Source of the DNA: Mytilinidion resinicola
Taxonomy: Eukaryota; Ascomycota; Dothideomycetes; Mytilinidiales; Mytilinidiaceae
Direction: 5' to 3'
Assembly (NCBI RefSeq): GCF_010093595.1
Contig: NW_022985453.1
Coordinates: 583,745-647,744 of the forward strand
DNA: 64,000 nt
Below are positions 21,284 to 33,010 of the stretch, piece by piece; the first letter of the stretch is position 1; the number at the start of each line of letters is the position of its first letter. Below the pieces are notes generated by a model. The model was not told where the DNA came from. It saw only the letters and a list, made by a program, of their open reading frames with translations, and made no database searches. The position numbers and the translations under genes are program-made.

Positions 21284-22123
21284 TCACAGCGCCCCATCGG
21301 CTCGTTCTTCTTCACGCCCCGACCCGTCCCTCTTCGCGGCGGCGTCAAGTCGGCCTATCAACGCGTCGAGACGTGCCTTCTGTTGATAGCCCTTCGAATT
21401 GGCTGCACGCCTCATTGCAAACTCCGCTTTGTCAGACCGGCCGTCGAATGATCTTTCCACTCCTCTGCTTGCTCCTGGAATCGGGCCACTTCGTCGTGCT
21501 TCGCGTGCGAGCTTGTCGATGATGGCAAAGTGATGCCAAATTTTCTCGACCAGCATCCTTTTCCCGTTTCTGGATCCCCATTCAAGGACGGTTACGAGGC
21601 CGCCGTTCGTGACCAAGGCGAAAACCCTCCACCCCTCGTAGCCCCTGACCGACTCAACACCAGCCGCGCCGTCTTGCGATGCGGAGGAGGGGTTCCTGCA
21701 GAAGGTTGTCAGCCCGATTTCCCGTGCATGGCATCCCGCACCTAACGCGTTTTAGGCCGGACTGGCCACCAAAGGCGGCCCTAGAACCGCTTCCGGACAC
21801 GACTTGTGCTGTTCTTGCTGCCGGATGTGCGGACGGCATCGACATCCGTCGTCTCGACTTCAACATCATCATTACCGCGAACGAGCTGCCGTTCCCAGAA
21901 CTCATGCCGAGTCTCCCTACGCACTTTTTCCGTTATTGTGAAGCGCATCATGGAGCACCTTTCTGGTGGCCGCAGCATTCGTGGACTTCTGAAACATTCG
22001 CGCAACGCCGGATCGCCATCCACTACGTCCACTATCAACATCATCAACCTGGGAGGTTGCAAGCAGTAGTGCTCCCTCCTCCTCCGATACGACCTTCATC
22101 CTTGCCTCCATGATTCTGCGCAT
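21284..22123 (-). pseudogene. Possible decayed coding region, family unknown
   Basis: Successive minus-strand frames (22123-21917, 22062-21781, 21616-21284) carry charged, helix-prone peptides such as MRRIMEARMKVVSEEEG, RRETRHEFWERQL and KARLDALIGRLD, but no splice set joins them cleanly and no start context stands out. It may be a real multi-exon gene I cannot resolve, a transposon relic, or chance in GC-rich DNA. Confidence 0.2.
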
Positions 22124-24418
22124 CGGGCCCGAGCCGTCCTAAACCGAGTCTAGGTCGCGGTTCTTGGGTCTTCTCGAAGGTGTGTCAAGGCCCGGTCGCA
22201 TGGTTCAGTACAGGCCGTTGAACAAGTGCGACGTTTCACTAAAAACGAGCGAACCATTTCCCTTCCCTAGCCAAACATATATTCTCTCCATCAATCGCAG
22301 GGCACGGAGTTGGTTCAACACCCCCTGGCGTTACGTGTATGGCCTCGCGAACGGTCTGCAAGATGACACTGCAGCTGCATTTCACTACATTTCATTAATA
22401 ATGGCATCCCGAAAAACTTAACCCGTCATCCACTCCCTAGCCAAAACTTCAGCTGAACCAACTAGCGATTCTGAGACTAATATGCGCTGTGCCCGTCGAA
22501 TTCAGCTTACAGTCAGTTTGGCCTCTTTAGTATGCAGGAGCGTGTCGCATGCCCAGCGACAGACTACTCCAACCACCATTCTTGCGAGAGACGAACGTCA
22601 CTTAAACAAGCTCGCCACCCTGGTCGCCATCCTGGACTGACACGCTGTGCACGACCTGCCGTGCCGCAGAGATTCAGCACGTTCGGTTCCTCACACAGCG
22701 ATTAACTGTGCACTGTTGCATCGCCCTCCGCAAGCCCGGTACCACTCTACCAGGGAGGTAAGAATGTCGGCAAGGAAGTGCTTCGAAACGCCTTCGAAAT
22801 GCAAAGCTAGACAGCGATTGCGCGCCACCGAATGGTCTGACCGGAGACAGGACCTTTCCAAGAGCGTGTCCGAGCCGCGGCCTCAGTGCTGTTTCGGGAA
22901 GAAAACGACTAAATTCACCCCACGTTCATCAAACATAAATGCTGACAACGACCGGGAACGGACTGTTGAGCTCTGTATCCGGTGTCTTGCGCTATGGATG
23001 GAAGTCCCAAATTGGTATGTACGTAGCCCTGATGTTCATGAATCGTTAAAGTACTATGTAAAACGAGAATGCTTCTACCGCACGGCTCGTGCACAACCTA
23101 CGATCCCGTTTTAGGGTCGAATCCTACAGACTTCGTGTTTCCGTAGAGTCCCTTTGGACCTCCGAACAGCCTCGCTACGAACGCAATGCAGGTAAGGATT
23201 CTCTTTGCGCGTGGTAAGTTGTTCACGTTTTCACCTTCCCTGCATCTCACTCCGTCACATGCTATTGTCATGTGCAAACGCCGCGCATTTGTAGACCCAT
23301 CGCAAGATCACGAGGAGATGCAATGCGCCGACCGGACATACGCCGTTTACCACACCGAATCTGTAATGACAACCTCGCTTCATACTACCCCGGATTCACC
23401 TACGGATTGGATATCGGGTGCATGCGCGTATCCGCCCTCTTCTTTGCTAGTCTCGATCTCGATCATGAGTTCGTGTTTTCTTCGTTGACTAGGAGTATCG
23501 ACCGGATGTGCATACGCGTACATAGACTAGCTACGCTTAGGGCGCAAAAATCCGCGGGTAGATTCGCAGTTTACACATGAGCCACTGTCTAGTAACCAAC
23601 GCTTTCAGAATACTACAACCTCGATAACGTTGCCATTGAATGTACATCGAGCTCCTGCTTCCTATGTAGCACTAGAAGACCTCATACAGTAGCACTTTGA
23701 GTCGAAAGAGGCAGCTTAAACATCAATCCGAAGGACAAAGCGATAAACTTGAATCCCGTGCGGACTTCAGACAGCGTTGCATGATTTGAGCTTCCCTGAA
23801 ATCACCACAATCACCAGCAGTTTCCTGACACACCTCTCAAGCCAGGACGCGTTTCTCCGCGTATCCAAGTTGCCACATACGTACTCACTAATCGAATTAC
23901 TCCCGGCGGACACTTGCAGCTTTGGGAAGCAACTGGCTGAGGACAGCGGTCATACGGCGCTCCATTATCAATAGACTATCGATAGAAGTAGCTCTGGTGT
24001 AGCAATGGTTTCATATATTGGTTACATCACAATTCATCGTCGCTCACGACTCCTCGGCACGTACATGCACTCATCATTGGCTATATAGCTCTCCTACTTA
24101 TCATTGACTCCCTCCTAACCACTGCCACCCATATCACCCAAAACGCGCTTGACACGCGCTCCCCTCCATCTACCGTACACGGCTATCCTTTACCTAGCCC
24201 AGGAACCGTTGCGTGTCTCATCCGACCCACTCCCCAAACCACAGTTTTACCCACTTTCCCCATCCGCCACCCACCCCACCCCCTCCGTCCCGCTCAGGCG
24301 AAACTGTTGAGACTCTCGAACGTCACAACACGGCACCTATGTATCAACACGAACCCCCCTGAACCGCAACCTCCGCGTGATCCCATTCGCTACACCGCGC
24401 ACGGCATGCCGTCCCGCG

Positions 24419-24841
24419 TCAGCGCTTCGCATCCCGCTGCCGTGGCGCTGGACAGACCCAGCCCGGTCTAAGACAGACGCCCCAAGAAATTTGCTTTTTC
24501 GGAGATGAACGTTCCCAGCCACCAGCTGCCGGCTTAGGAATTTGAGACGCTATTTTGGAAAGCTGAGATACGGCTGGGCGGTGGTTTGGGAAGGTAGGTT
24601 TTAGCGAGGCGAGCGCCGACGGGGGTGCGGAATGTTCTAGGGCGGGCGTGGCGCTGTGGGGTTTAGGGATGGGGTGGTTTGGGGGAATGGGAAATGTGGG
24701 TTTGGGAAGGGATGGTGGTGATGGGGATGGGGGGTGTGCGGTGCGTGATTGGGTGGGGATTGAGATGATGGAAAGTTGAAGCTGGGTGGGTTTTTTGTGG
24801 TGCGATGGAGCGCCCTGGACGTTGTCAGCGGTCTGGTTCAT
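24419..24841 (-). CDS. Candidate Pro/Ser-rich small protein
   Basis: A 140-codon open frame starting MNQTADNVQGAPSHH and dominated by Pro, Ser and Lys. No domain is visible. The opposite strand is a G-rich tract, which by itself favours Pro codons here, so the frame may be incidental. Confidence 0.25.
   Translation of the reverse strand: MNQTADNVQGAPSHHKKPTQLQLSIISIPTQSRTAHPPSPSPPSLPKPTFPIPPNHPIPKPHSATPALEHSAPPSALASLKPTFPNHRPAVSQLSKIASQIPKPAAGGWERSSPKKQISWGVCLRPGWVCPAPRQRDAKR
24657..24735 (+). other. G-quadruplex-prone tract
   Basis: On the plus strand at least nine runs of three or more G occur within about 80 bp with loops of two to six bases (ggggtttagggatgggg and onward), satisfying the usual G3+N1-7 pattern more than twice over. 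Confidence 0.6.
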
Positions 24842-25644
24842 GGTGGGCTGACATCCTGGCTGGTTTTGTGGAAAGGTGTTGGAGGACCCGAAGCAGTGGC
24901 AAGGCAGAAGAAGTAGGCCAGAACCTGTGGAACCACAGCTTTGCGAACTGTGATAGTTGAAGCACTCATGTCCATGTGTAGGAATCGTTGAGTGCTATTC
25001 TGCCTCACCGACACCCGTTTACACCTCTGACCCTAAGCAGCCGTATATCACGAAACGCACAATGAAAGAATAGCTTTCCGATCTGTGATGTCTATGCAAT
25101 CACCTCGCATCGTCCGGCTGATTAGCGCTTCGCATGTTCCTACATCCGGGCCAGAGTTCTGAACGCGTATCAGAGGGCCCGAAACAGTGGCATCGCCAAA
25201 GACAGTTCCCATATCTGAAGTACAGCCGTCTAATTGGTGCACATATATCGAGTACAAACTCTCGATCTGCGATGACTGGTGCCCTCATATCAATATGCTG
25301 CAGTTCCCCGTATCTCGGAACGTGTGATATGATTCCCCGCGTCCCGTCTTGTGCCAGCATAGAACTCGACTCACAGGTCTAGACTGGTTACATCCGTCTT
25401 CTTCCTACATAAAGATCACATCACATTATCGACATGCCGTGGTCGCTTGCTCAAGTGTCCCGTATATCTCATTCACTGGTGGTAGGCTTGTATGCCGCTA
25501 GCCGAGCAGAAGTCGTCACATTACATCCCGGCTGTCACATTGCACAAGAGCAAAAGGAATGCATGCCATGATCACTGTTCAACATGCGTAGCTGCCGTGC
25601 TAGCCGTTCCGAACACCGTGAGAGCAAAAAGATATGCAAAAATC

Positions 25645-25651
25645 AAAAAAA
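25645..25651 (-). terminator. RNA polymerase III terminator of the tRNA-Ser gene
   Basis: Seven consecutive T on the minus strand (A on plus) lie seven bases past the tRNA 3' end, as expected for Pol III termination. Confidence 0.8.
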
Positions 25652-25658
25652 GGAATTT

Positions 25659-25790
25659 CGACGTGGGCAGGACTCGAACCTATAACACAGTTAGTTGATG
25701 GTATCGGAGATAGGATAGCGAGGCACTTTCCTGCGCTCCCGAAGGAACAAGCTTTCTAGGCTTGCGCGATAACCACTCCGCCACCACGCC
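25659..25790 (-). tRNA. tRNA-Ser (anticodon AGA) with a 51-nt insertion in the T arm
   Basis: Minus strand. Removing 25680-25730 leaves an 81-nt serine tRNA: acceptor GGCGTGG pairs with CCACGTC, D stem GCG/CGC, anticodon stem CAAGC/GCTTG with loop CTAGAAA (AGA), a class II variable arm around TTCCTTCGGGAG, T stem GCAGG/CCTGC with loop TTCGAGT, discriminator G. A box (TGGCGGAGTGG) and B box (GGTTCGAGTCC) are intact and a T7 terminator follows. There is no intron at the normal position 37/38. The 51-nt insertion interrupts the 5' strand of the T stem. Its 3' end looks like a spliceosomal intron (CTAAC, then TTATAG). Whether the product is functional is not known. Confidence 0.85.
25680..25730 (-). 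other. 51-nt intron-like insertion within tRNA-Ser
   Basis: Read on the minus strand it begins GAAAGT and ends CAACTAACTGTGTTATAG. Exact removal restores the GCAGG T stem and B box. Size, branch-like CTAAC 11 nt from the end and terminal AG match protein-gene introns in this window; the 5' end differs from GTAAGT by one base (GA instead of GT). Confidence 0.7.
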
Positions 25791-26359
25791 TGCTGGTGAT
25801 TGATGAATAGTGGGCAAAATTATGTTGTATATGACCCGTGGAAAACTCAACACGAAAACCGACACTAAGAAGCACTAGTGGACTTTCAGTAGTGACTGGG
25901 ATTAGGTACTATGTACCACTGATAGGTACATAGGGTGGACATTCGGCCCCACTGAAACAACACTTCAAAGAATGACTTGGTATTCTTCAATTAGGATCAC
26001 AACACGAGCTAGTATGTCGTTCAGAAGAGGTCTCTCTTCCATTCTAGTTATTCAGATTCACCTTAGAGGGGAATATGTCATTAATTAATATTTAGAGAGT
26101 GTTGGAGTGCGCTTCCGCCGGTCCACTTCTACGTACTCATGAAAACTACTCTTCCAATTCGCTATGGTGATCATTTCCTACACTCATAGCAGCATGTATA
26201 TCTCGCAATAAATTGAAGTAGAGGATGTCGTTATGCAGTCCCCAGATGAATGTGTTCAGAATATTTGATGCTTTGGCTATCTGAACGATACTTGTCGTGT
26301 GCAGTGTGCCAAGCATCACCGAGTTCCCTCACAATACCCCCTCGACACTCCCAAAGCCG
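25791..26359. other. Intergenic stretch; nothing recognised
   Basis: AT-richer sequence between the tRNA gene and the 3' end of the GPALPP gene. No repeat, RNA gene or coding frame stands out. Confidence 0.4.
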
Positions 26360-27256
26360 CTACAGAAAACTCCCCCTCTCAAACCTCGACCCAAAATCCG
26401 CCGCCTTACTCAACATCTCCTTCTTCTCCTTCGTCCCCAGCCTCACCCCCGCTGCGACATCCTTCTCGCGATCAAACGCCCTCTTACTTGGGTCGTCCTC
26501 CTTCTCCCTCGTCGTACTCGCCTGATGCCGCTCATACAGACTCTTTCCCCGATTTCGCTCATCATGCTCCCTTACCCTCCTCGCCGTCTCCTCTGTCTCC
26601 CGATCCCTCGCCTGCTGCCGCGCCGACACACTCGCCTTCCCTGCCGGCGCAACACCCATAACTTCGTCCGCTAGCCGCTTGCGCTTCTGCTCCGGCGTCT
26701 CGGTCCAGATGGCATTGTCGCCGTCTGTAGCTGTGGGCGCGCGTGCGCCTTTGCCACTATTGAATTTGCGCGCGCGCTGCTTGGTCGGATCCATGCGCGC
26801 AGCAAGATCATCAGCCTTGGGGGGTACCATCATCCATTCATCGCGGCGCGGTTTGGAGGAGGGCGCAGCGGGTGCATAGGCGGGGTTGGTGTCGAAAGCG
26901 GATTTGGGTTCGGAGGGTTCATCGCTCGATGCCTGTGTATATAATCAGTGAGGGGGGTTCGAGAAGTCTAAGTAGTGAGGATTGCGTACATTTGCGCCAT
27001 TCGCTGGGGGTGGCGCAGGACCGAATTCGTCGTCGTCGCTGCTATTGTCCTCTGAATCTGAGGCTGTAGGGTTTCCTCGCGGTCGTTCATCTAGAGGTGC
27101 GGGTGGTGGTGCGGGTCCTAGGACTTTGCGCCGCTTGTCGCTGCTTTCGGGGCTGCTGGAGCCGTTCGGTGAGAGTTTAGGGGATTCATCGTCTTCGGAG
27201 TCGCGTTTCCGCTTGGCTAGGAGGTGGGGAGGTATCTGGGGGCCTATTGAGGGCAT
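26360..27256 (-). CDS. GPALPP motif / DUF3752 nuclear protein
   Basis: Two exons, 27256-26990 and 26932-26360, give 279 residues. The N-terminus MPSIGPQIPPHLL and repeated GPAPPP motifs (near residues 45 and 83) match the GPALPP1-type family; acidic Ser/Asp/Glu and basic RKRD segments between them are typical. The C-terminal half is the DUF3752 part: DEWMMVPP, RKFNSGKGAR, WTETPEQKRKRLADEVMG, GKSLYERHQ, DPSKRAFDREKDV, ending SRFERGSFL. The family is nuclear and poorly characterised, with suggested links to RNA processing. The start is set by the conserved MPSIGPQ context. The intron is 57 nt. Confidence 0.9.
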
Positions 27257-27355
27257 TTTGGAGGCTTTGTTGGTTTTTTGTTGTGGTGATGTTTGAGGAG
27301 TATAGGAGGTTGGTGGTGATATAGGTAGGAAATCGGTGGGGGCTTCAGGTGGCGA

Positions 27356-27637
27356 TTAGGCGGGGGACTTGTCCGGCACTGGTCTAGGGGTGAGGGGATG
27401 ACCGTGTTTAACGTCCACGAGCGTGTTAAGTGCGTGGTTTGAGTCCAGCTGGAACCCGGCGTGCTTGAGCACGAAAGGGTACGCAAGGAGGAGGATGAGG
27501 AATGCACACCAACCGGCCAAAATGCAACCGGCGGATTTCTGGAGGCTCTGAACAAGGGTTTCAACGGCTTTTGTAAGGTGGCCGACGATCTGGCCGGTGT
27601 TGGAAGGGCGGTAAGTGCAGACTTTGGACTCGGCCAT
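27356..27637 (-). CDS. Small single-span membrane protein
   Basis: A 93-residue frame from the ATG at 27637 (MAESKVCTYRPSNTGQ); the open frame extends further upstream, but this Met gives the most compact protein. One clear hydrophobic segment (ILAGWCAFLILLLAYPFVL, residues about 45-63) follows an amphipathic helix (TKAVETLVQSLQKSA). The C-terminus is short and hydrophilic. It sits 99 bp upstream-side of the GPALPP gene on the same strand and head-to-head with VPS8. Function unknown. Confidence 0.5.
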   Translation of the reverse strand: MAESKVCTYRPSNTGQIVGHLTKAVETLVQSLQKSAGCILAGWCAFLILLLAYPFVLKHAGFQLDSNHALNTLVDVKHGHPLTPRPVPDKSPA

Positions 27638-28132
27638 GTTCATGTAGCCATGATCGAGATATACCATGGCTGCATGGGAACCTGCATGATAGGAAGGGTA
27701 CGTAAACAATTATGCCTGGTGAGTGTGGCCACGCTGCACCTCCAGAATTGGTAGCATGGTTTGGTGAAGCGGTGTTTGCCGGATCGACACAGCGCCTCGA
27801 AGCTTGAATGGTACACCACCAACTGCCCGCTCCCTACCCGGCGTACGTCTCTACTGAGCTTCGACCGCTAATTTCTTGAGACTTTAAATCGAGCATTGTC
27901 GCCAGTCGCCACCTAATATTCCAGACCCCGTTCCGCCGCAATCGTACCTGGATTCCTTCCAGGCATCACCGCATCGCCGCGACGAAGAGTGAACGGACCG
28001 CATCGAATAGCTTCGAATACACGGGCAACTTTACCGATGCTTACAGGACGCCGTGTTTAATCAGTTTCCCGCCCACTTCAAGCTCAACTTCCAACGCGCG
28101 ATTGAAGACATGCGCCGCAGCAAACAAGACCG
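27638..28132. promoter_or_regulatory. Divergent promoter region between the small membrane protein gene and VPS8
   Basis: A 495-bp gene-free interval separates two head-to-head starts. I see no TATA box; short CT-rich stretches are present. Shared regulation is possible but not shown. Confidence 0.4.
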
Positions 28133-31100
28133 ATGAGCTCAGATTCGGGAGAGAGCCATGTCACCGCTGACAATGAGGAGCGGGGGACAAGCGGTGCACC
28201 AGTAGAGGAACCATTTGGAGAATTTGTGGAGCAAGAGGAATCAAACCATGGTGGTGTCCTGACGAAGGAGGTTATCGAGGAAGAGCAGCAGCATGTGCGG
28301 GACGAGCTCCGAACTGGCGTCAATGGAGGTTATTTTGCGAGGCATACGACTCGGCATCATGAAGAGGAGGGTACGGATGATGGTACAGAGGTAGGCTCTG
28401 GGTTACCTATCCGACAACGAGCTCAGACCCCTGGGAGTCCGGAATCAACATCAATACCAGATGATACGCCCTCGATTCAAGTAAGCTCCTAGATGGCGAA
28501 TCATGGACACATCTAATTGTTTCAGGGCTCAATACTATCCTCCCCCAGTGTACCAACCTCTCATGCCTCCTTCTCTCGCATGCACCATCCTGCCGCTCTA
28601 CAGCCTTTCGAACGACGCTTTTCCTCGCGATTAACGCCATCCCCGCTACACTCACCAAGAGTGGTCTCTCCTGCCTTCCTCAATACGCGGTCGCGACAGT
28701 CTTCTGTGGCAAGCACTCTTTTATATCAGCAGAGTGAAGCAGACACTCCCCAAGCTCCATGGGAAGTGGTACGATGGACAAAGTTGAAGAAGATGACGGG
28801 TCAGATATTCTCAGAGGTTGGGAAGCGCAATTTTGGCCGTCCAAATTGTCTCGCAGTTGCTGCATCGATTGTAGTTGGGACGTCAAAAGGCTTCGTTCTG
28901 GTTTTTGACTACAACCAAGTGCTCAAATCCATCATTGGCCCAGGAACTAAAGGTAATCGCAATTCAAAGTGCACGATATGAATTGCGTTAACGACGAATA
29001 CAGCTATCGAATGTGGTCCGGTGACTTCATTAGCCATTTCCGCTGATCATTCAACCATTGCCGGAGGACATGCCACTGGAAACATCTTCACATGGGAACT
29101 TGCAAGGCCGGCCAAGCCCTTTCTTCACATTCCGCCAACCGAAAGAGACGCTTTGGATGGTCGACGGTCTGATGGACATGTCGCTGATAACGCGGTTCTC
29201 CATATAGGCTTTCTAGGCACAAGACATACTGCTCTTGTCTCCGCAGATGATGGTGGAATGGCATTTTCTCATCTTGCCACGAGAGGTCTCGGAGCAGTAG
29301 CGAGAACGGTGAAGACCACTCGAATTCTCGGGAGATACCCTCTTACAGCAAAGTCAACGGAGCGACCCCGGAAACCTAGTTCAGTGCTAGCATTTGCGCC
29401 TCTGCCATTAGGAAATGTGGAGCAGCCGACCGACAACATGGGATTGACTGCGCTTCTTACGCCGTATCTGCTGGTCATTGTGTCCACTACACCCCTTGCT
29501 CAAACGCAACACAAGGCCTCCAGACCGAAGGAGATCGCACCTCACAGCACGCTAAGTGGGTGCTTGGCTTGGTTTCCCGCAGTGAAACTAAAGAATGCCT
29601 CCGGAAATGCACAACAGCAGGTCTCGAAAACGAAACTCGTGTACTGCTGGTCTAACATTTTGACTATTTTGGACGTCGATGCCATACCGATAGCGGAGAA
29701 AGAAAAGCCACCGGAACTCACGTTTAAACCACGGAGTCGCTGGAGAGGCGAAGAAGCTATTGTAGCTATTCAATGGTTGAGCAGATCCGTGCTCGGTGTT
29801 TTGACCATCAGCCAGCGTCTGATCATATTGGAAGACACGTCGTTACGGATCACGGACTCATTCGATCTATTGCAGAAACACATATACCACGAAGATTTGT
29901 TCTCCAAGCAGCTTCAACCAGTAGTCGAGCAACTCGATGAAGATGATGTCTCAATGCATGGAGTTGTCGCAGACGCCTTTCACATGAGCTTCCGGGCCTA
30001 TAAAGGGCGGTTGTTCATTCTGGGTTTCAACGATATCTCCATTGGCACTTTGTCGAACTGGGCTGACCGCTTACTGGCTTTTATGGAAGATGGAGACTTT
30101 ATTGCGGCTATTGGGCTTGCTACCTCCTACTACAACGGCGATGCAGACAAACTCACCGTCGGCTTACCAGAGGACCATACTGCGCGGCATAAGCTCGTTC
30201 AAGAGAAGCTCCTTGATATGATGGCCGCTTCCTTGAAATACACCTTTGCGCGGAAACCTAATGTTCTTGATAAAGATACCCGAGAAAAGCAGCTGACAGA
30301 CTTAGCTGAAGTATGCTTCACTGGCTGTTTGAGTATGAAGGAGCAAGACTTCTTGTTTGAGGAGATTTACGACGCTTACGAAGAAGGATCAGCGGAGGAT
30401 ATCTTCTTCCAAACTCTCGAGCCTTACATTTTGGAAGAAGAGATCACAGCGGTTCCGCCTAATGTTCTAAAGGACCTCATCACATATTATGCGTCCTCAA
30501 ATCGCGCCAAAAGGCTCGAAGAGATGCTGTGTCGGCTCAATACTCTCACTATGGACATCGACCAAGTCACAACTCTCTGTCAGCAGTATAACCTGTATGA
30601 CGCTCTCATCTATGTCTGGACGCAGGCACTTCACGACTACATCACCCCACTTATTAACATCTTGACCCTCATCAAGGTCGTTGAGTACGATACTACGGAT
30701 GATCAAACGGAGAACGTATATGTCACATCCGCCATGAAGATATTCCCATATCTCGCCTACATTTTCACCAGTCGGGTTTATCCGAGTGGCACGTTCATGG
30801 ACGAGGTGGATGCCAATCAAGCTAAGCGAGACTTGTACAGCTACCTTTTCTCTGGAAAAGCCCTTGACTGGCCGAAGGGATCCGGCGAAGTTCTTCTTAC
30901 ACGCTCGGACAAGGGCCAAGAGCCATCTTTCCCCTATCTGCGCATGATTCTTTCATTCGATACAGGAAGTTTCATGAGCATGCTCAACGAGGCATTCGAA
31001 GATAGCTACCTGAATGGTGAACAAGATTCAAACCTGAATGGGAATGGCACTCAAACAAATGGAACTCAACAAGCCTCGTCGTTCACGCCGACTCGACGAT

Positions 31101-33010
31101 ACATTATAAACGTCCTGTTGGGTCTGATGACTCCCGAGGACTTTGATCCAGAAGACATCATCTACTTCTACATGTTTCTAGCCCGCAACCTTCCAAAGTA
31201 TCCCCAGCATATAATCTTACCCGGAACTTCTCTTCACAAGATTCTAATTGGTCTATGCAACTACCCTACCGACGTCGTCAAGGACGACTGTCAGCTCAGC
31301 GTAGAATACCTGCTTTCAATATACCATCCCCCAGATCTTCAGAGTCTCGTCCCGCTTTTCGAACAAGCCGGCTTCCATCGAGTCCTCAAGTCTGTGTATA
31401 AGAGCTCCCAGCAGTATGCGAAACTTCTTGAGGCACATCTCAACGACACCGAGAGCCGAGAGTCAGTTTTCGAGTGCATCAGCGATTGCATGAGGCCTAG
31501 CAGAGGACTCAACAAAAAGCAAATGAACGAAGTCAAGGCTGTCATCGTCAGGCACGCGAGAGAACTTGCCAGCATTGATGCATTTCGAACTGCTAAGGTT
31601 ACCAAGCAATACACTCCGGATCTTCTACGCGACGTCCTGGATGCTCTGGAAGATGAGTCTGAATCGCAGTATCAATTCTTACGAGCCATCATCGAACCGG
31701 AAGAGCAAAGCAAGGTTGATTCGCATTACCTTGGAGAAGGGGCTCCATCTGGCTTCGCTGAGCGATACGTCCAGTTGATGTGCAAATACAACAGCACTCA
31801 TGTCGCGGACTTTGTGAGCATTTTGAAGTCAGGAGATTTGCGGCTTAGCTCAGTGCTTCCCGCCCTCGAGAAGAGTGGCGTAGTCGATGCTGCAGTTGTG
31901 CTCATGGCTCGCGATGGTCTCGTCAAGGATGCCATGGATCGGCTTGTCAAACATCTCGGCACCCTCGAAATCGCTCTGACCAGCCTAATCAAGGCCGCCG
32001 CTGACAGTCCAGACGCCGCGAATACAGAAGAAGCCGTCGGGGATCTCCTAGCCAGCGTCGAGAAATACAGCAAGGTCGGAATCTGGCTCTGCCAAGGCCA
32101 AACCCGATCCATGGAGCGCAACTCCACCAACCCTACTCGGCTCGACCCCTCCATCGCCGACACCGAAGAAACCCTCGCCATCGACGAACTCCTCTGGCTC
32201 GACCTCGTCGACACCGTCGTCAGCGTCACCAAAACCGTCTCCTCGGCCGCCTCGTCCCTACCCACCGCCCCCAACCTCGACCCCCCCAAAATCACCACCC
32301 CCCTCCGCGCCACCGTCCAACAAACCTTCAGCGCCCTCCTCGCCTCCACCGCCGCAACACCCAAACCCACCACCTCCCCATCACCCACCCGCTCCCGCTC
32401 CCGCCCCCGCCACCACCAACACCCCTCCTTCCTACGCATCCTGCGCGCCTTCCTCACCCGCGCCGCCGCGTCCGCGCCCTCGCTGCGCGACCTGCGCGCC
32501 GTACTCGCCGACATCTTCGCCGCCTACGCCTTCGAGGACACGCTCCTCGCCCTCGCGACGCGCTTCCTGGATAAAGACGCCTTCGCGCACGTCGCGGCCG
32601 TGCACGCGCTGCGCCAGCGCGGCTGGCGCCCGCGCGGGCAGGTGTGCGAGGCGTGTCGGCGGCGCGCGTGGGGGCCCGGGGCTGGTGGGGATATTTGGGA
32701 TGCGTGGGCGCGACGGGGCGAGCGGGAGGAGGAGAGGAGGGGGAGGAGCAGGGGGGGGAGTGAGGTTAGGCGGCGGGAGGAGCGGGGGAAGGGGAGGGCG
32801 AGGGTTGGTGTGGAGGAGGAAGAGGAGGAGAGTGAGAGTGGGAGGGAGGAGGAGGAGGGGAGGAAGGAGGAGGGGGGGCCGTTGGTTGTGTTTGCGTGTC
32901 GGCATCTTTGGCATCGGAGGTGTCTGGTGCGCGCTATGGATGAGGGGAAGGAGGAGGGAGGGGAGGGAAGGGGTGGGAAGAGGCGGTTCAAGTGTCCGAT
33001 TTGTGCATAA
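28133..33010 (+). CDS. vps8: VPS8, CORVET vacuolar/endosomal tethering subunit
   Basis: Exons 28133-28480, 28526-28952 and 29004-33010 give 1,593 residues. An acidic, disordered N-terminus precedes a beta-propeller-like region (SIVVGTSKGFVLVFD, SLAISADHSTIAGGHATG, TWELARPAKPF), then the long helical-solenoid part of VPS8 (DALIYVWTQALHDYITPL, MILSFDTGSFMSMLNEAFED). The C-terminus is a RING finger: CEAC, then CRHLWHRRCL, then CPIC ending at the stop. CORVET tethers early endosomes through Vps21/Rab5, and VPS8 is its Rab-binding subunit. Oddity: about 75 residues of charged low complexity are inserted between the first RING cysteine pair and the rest, and the DNA over it (32690-32990) is almost purely purine on the plus strand. 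Confidence 0.92.

Larger units (their letters stand above)
19629..25644. other. About 6-kb stretch without a supportable protein gene
   Basis: Many overlapping short frames occur in both strands from 20.0 to 22.1 kb, which is GC-rich, so open frames arise easily by chance. The most protein-like one is minus strand 21616-21284 (IWHHFAIIDKLAREARR, FAMRRAANSKGYQQ), with fragments to 22123 in shifting frames; it could be a decayed gene or element, family unknown. 22.4-24.4 kb shows nothing. 24.4-24.85 kb holds a Pro-rich minus-strand frame over a G-rich tract. 24.85-25.6 kb shows nothing beyond faint internal similarity. Confidence 0.4.

Noticed and set aside
25659..25790. Reading the tRNA as having a classical intron at 37/38
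   Set aside because: The anticodon loop CTAGAAA is contiguous and paired stems flank it directly; the extra bases are in the T arm.
32432..32991. Two long minus-strand Pro/Leu/Ser-rich frames
   Set aside because: Antisense of the purine-rich VPS8 C-terminal coding region.
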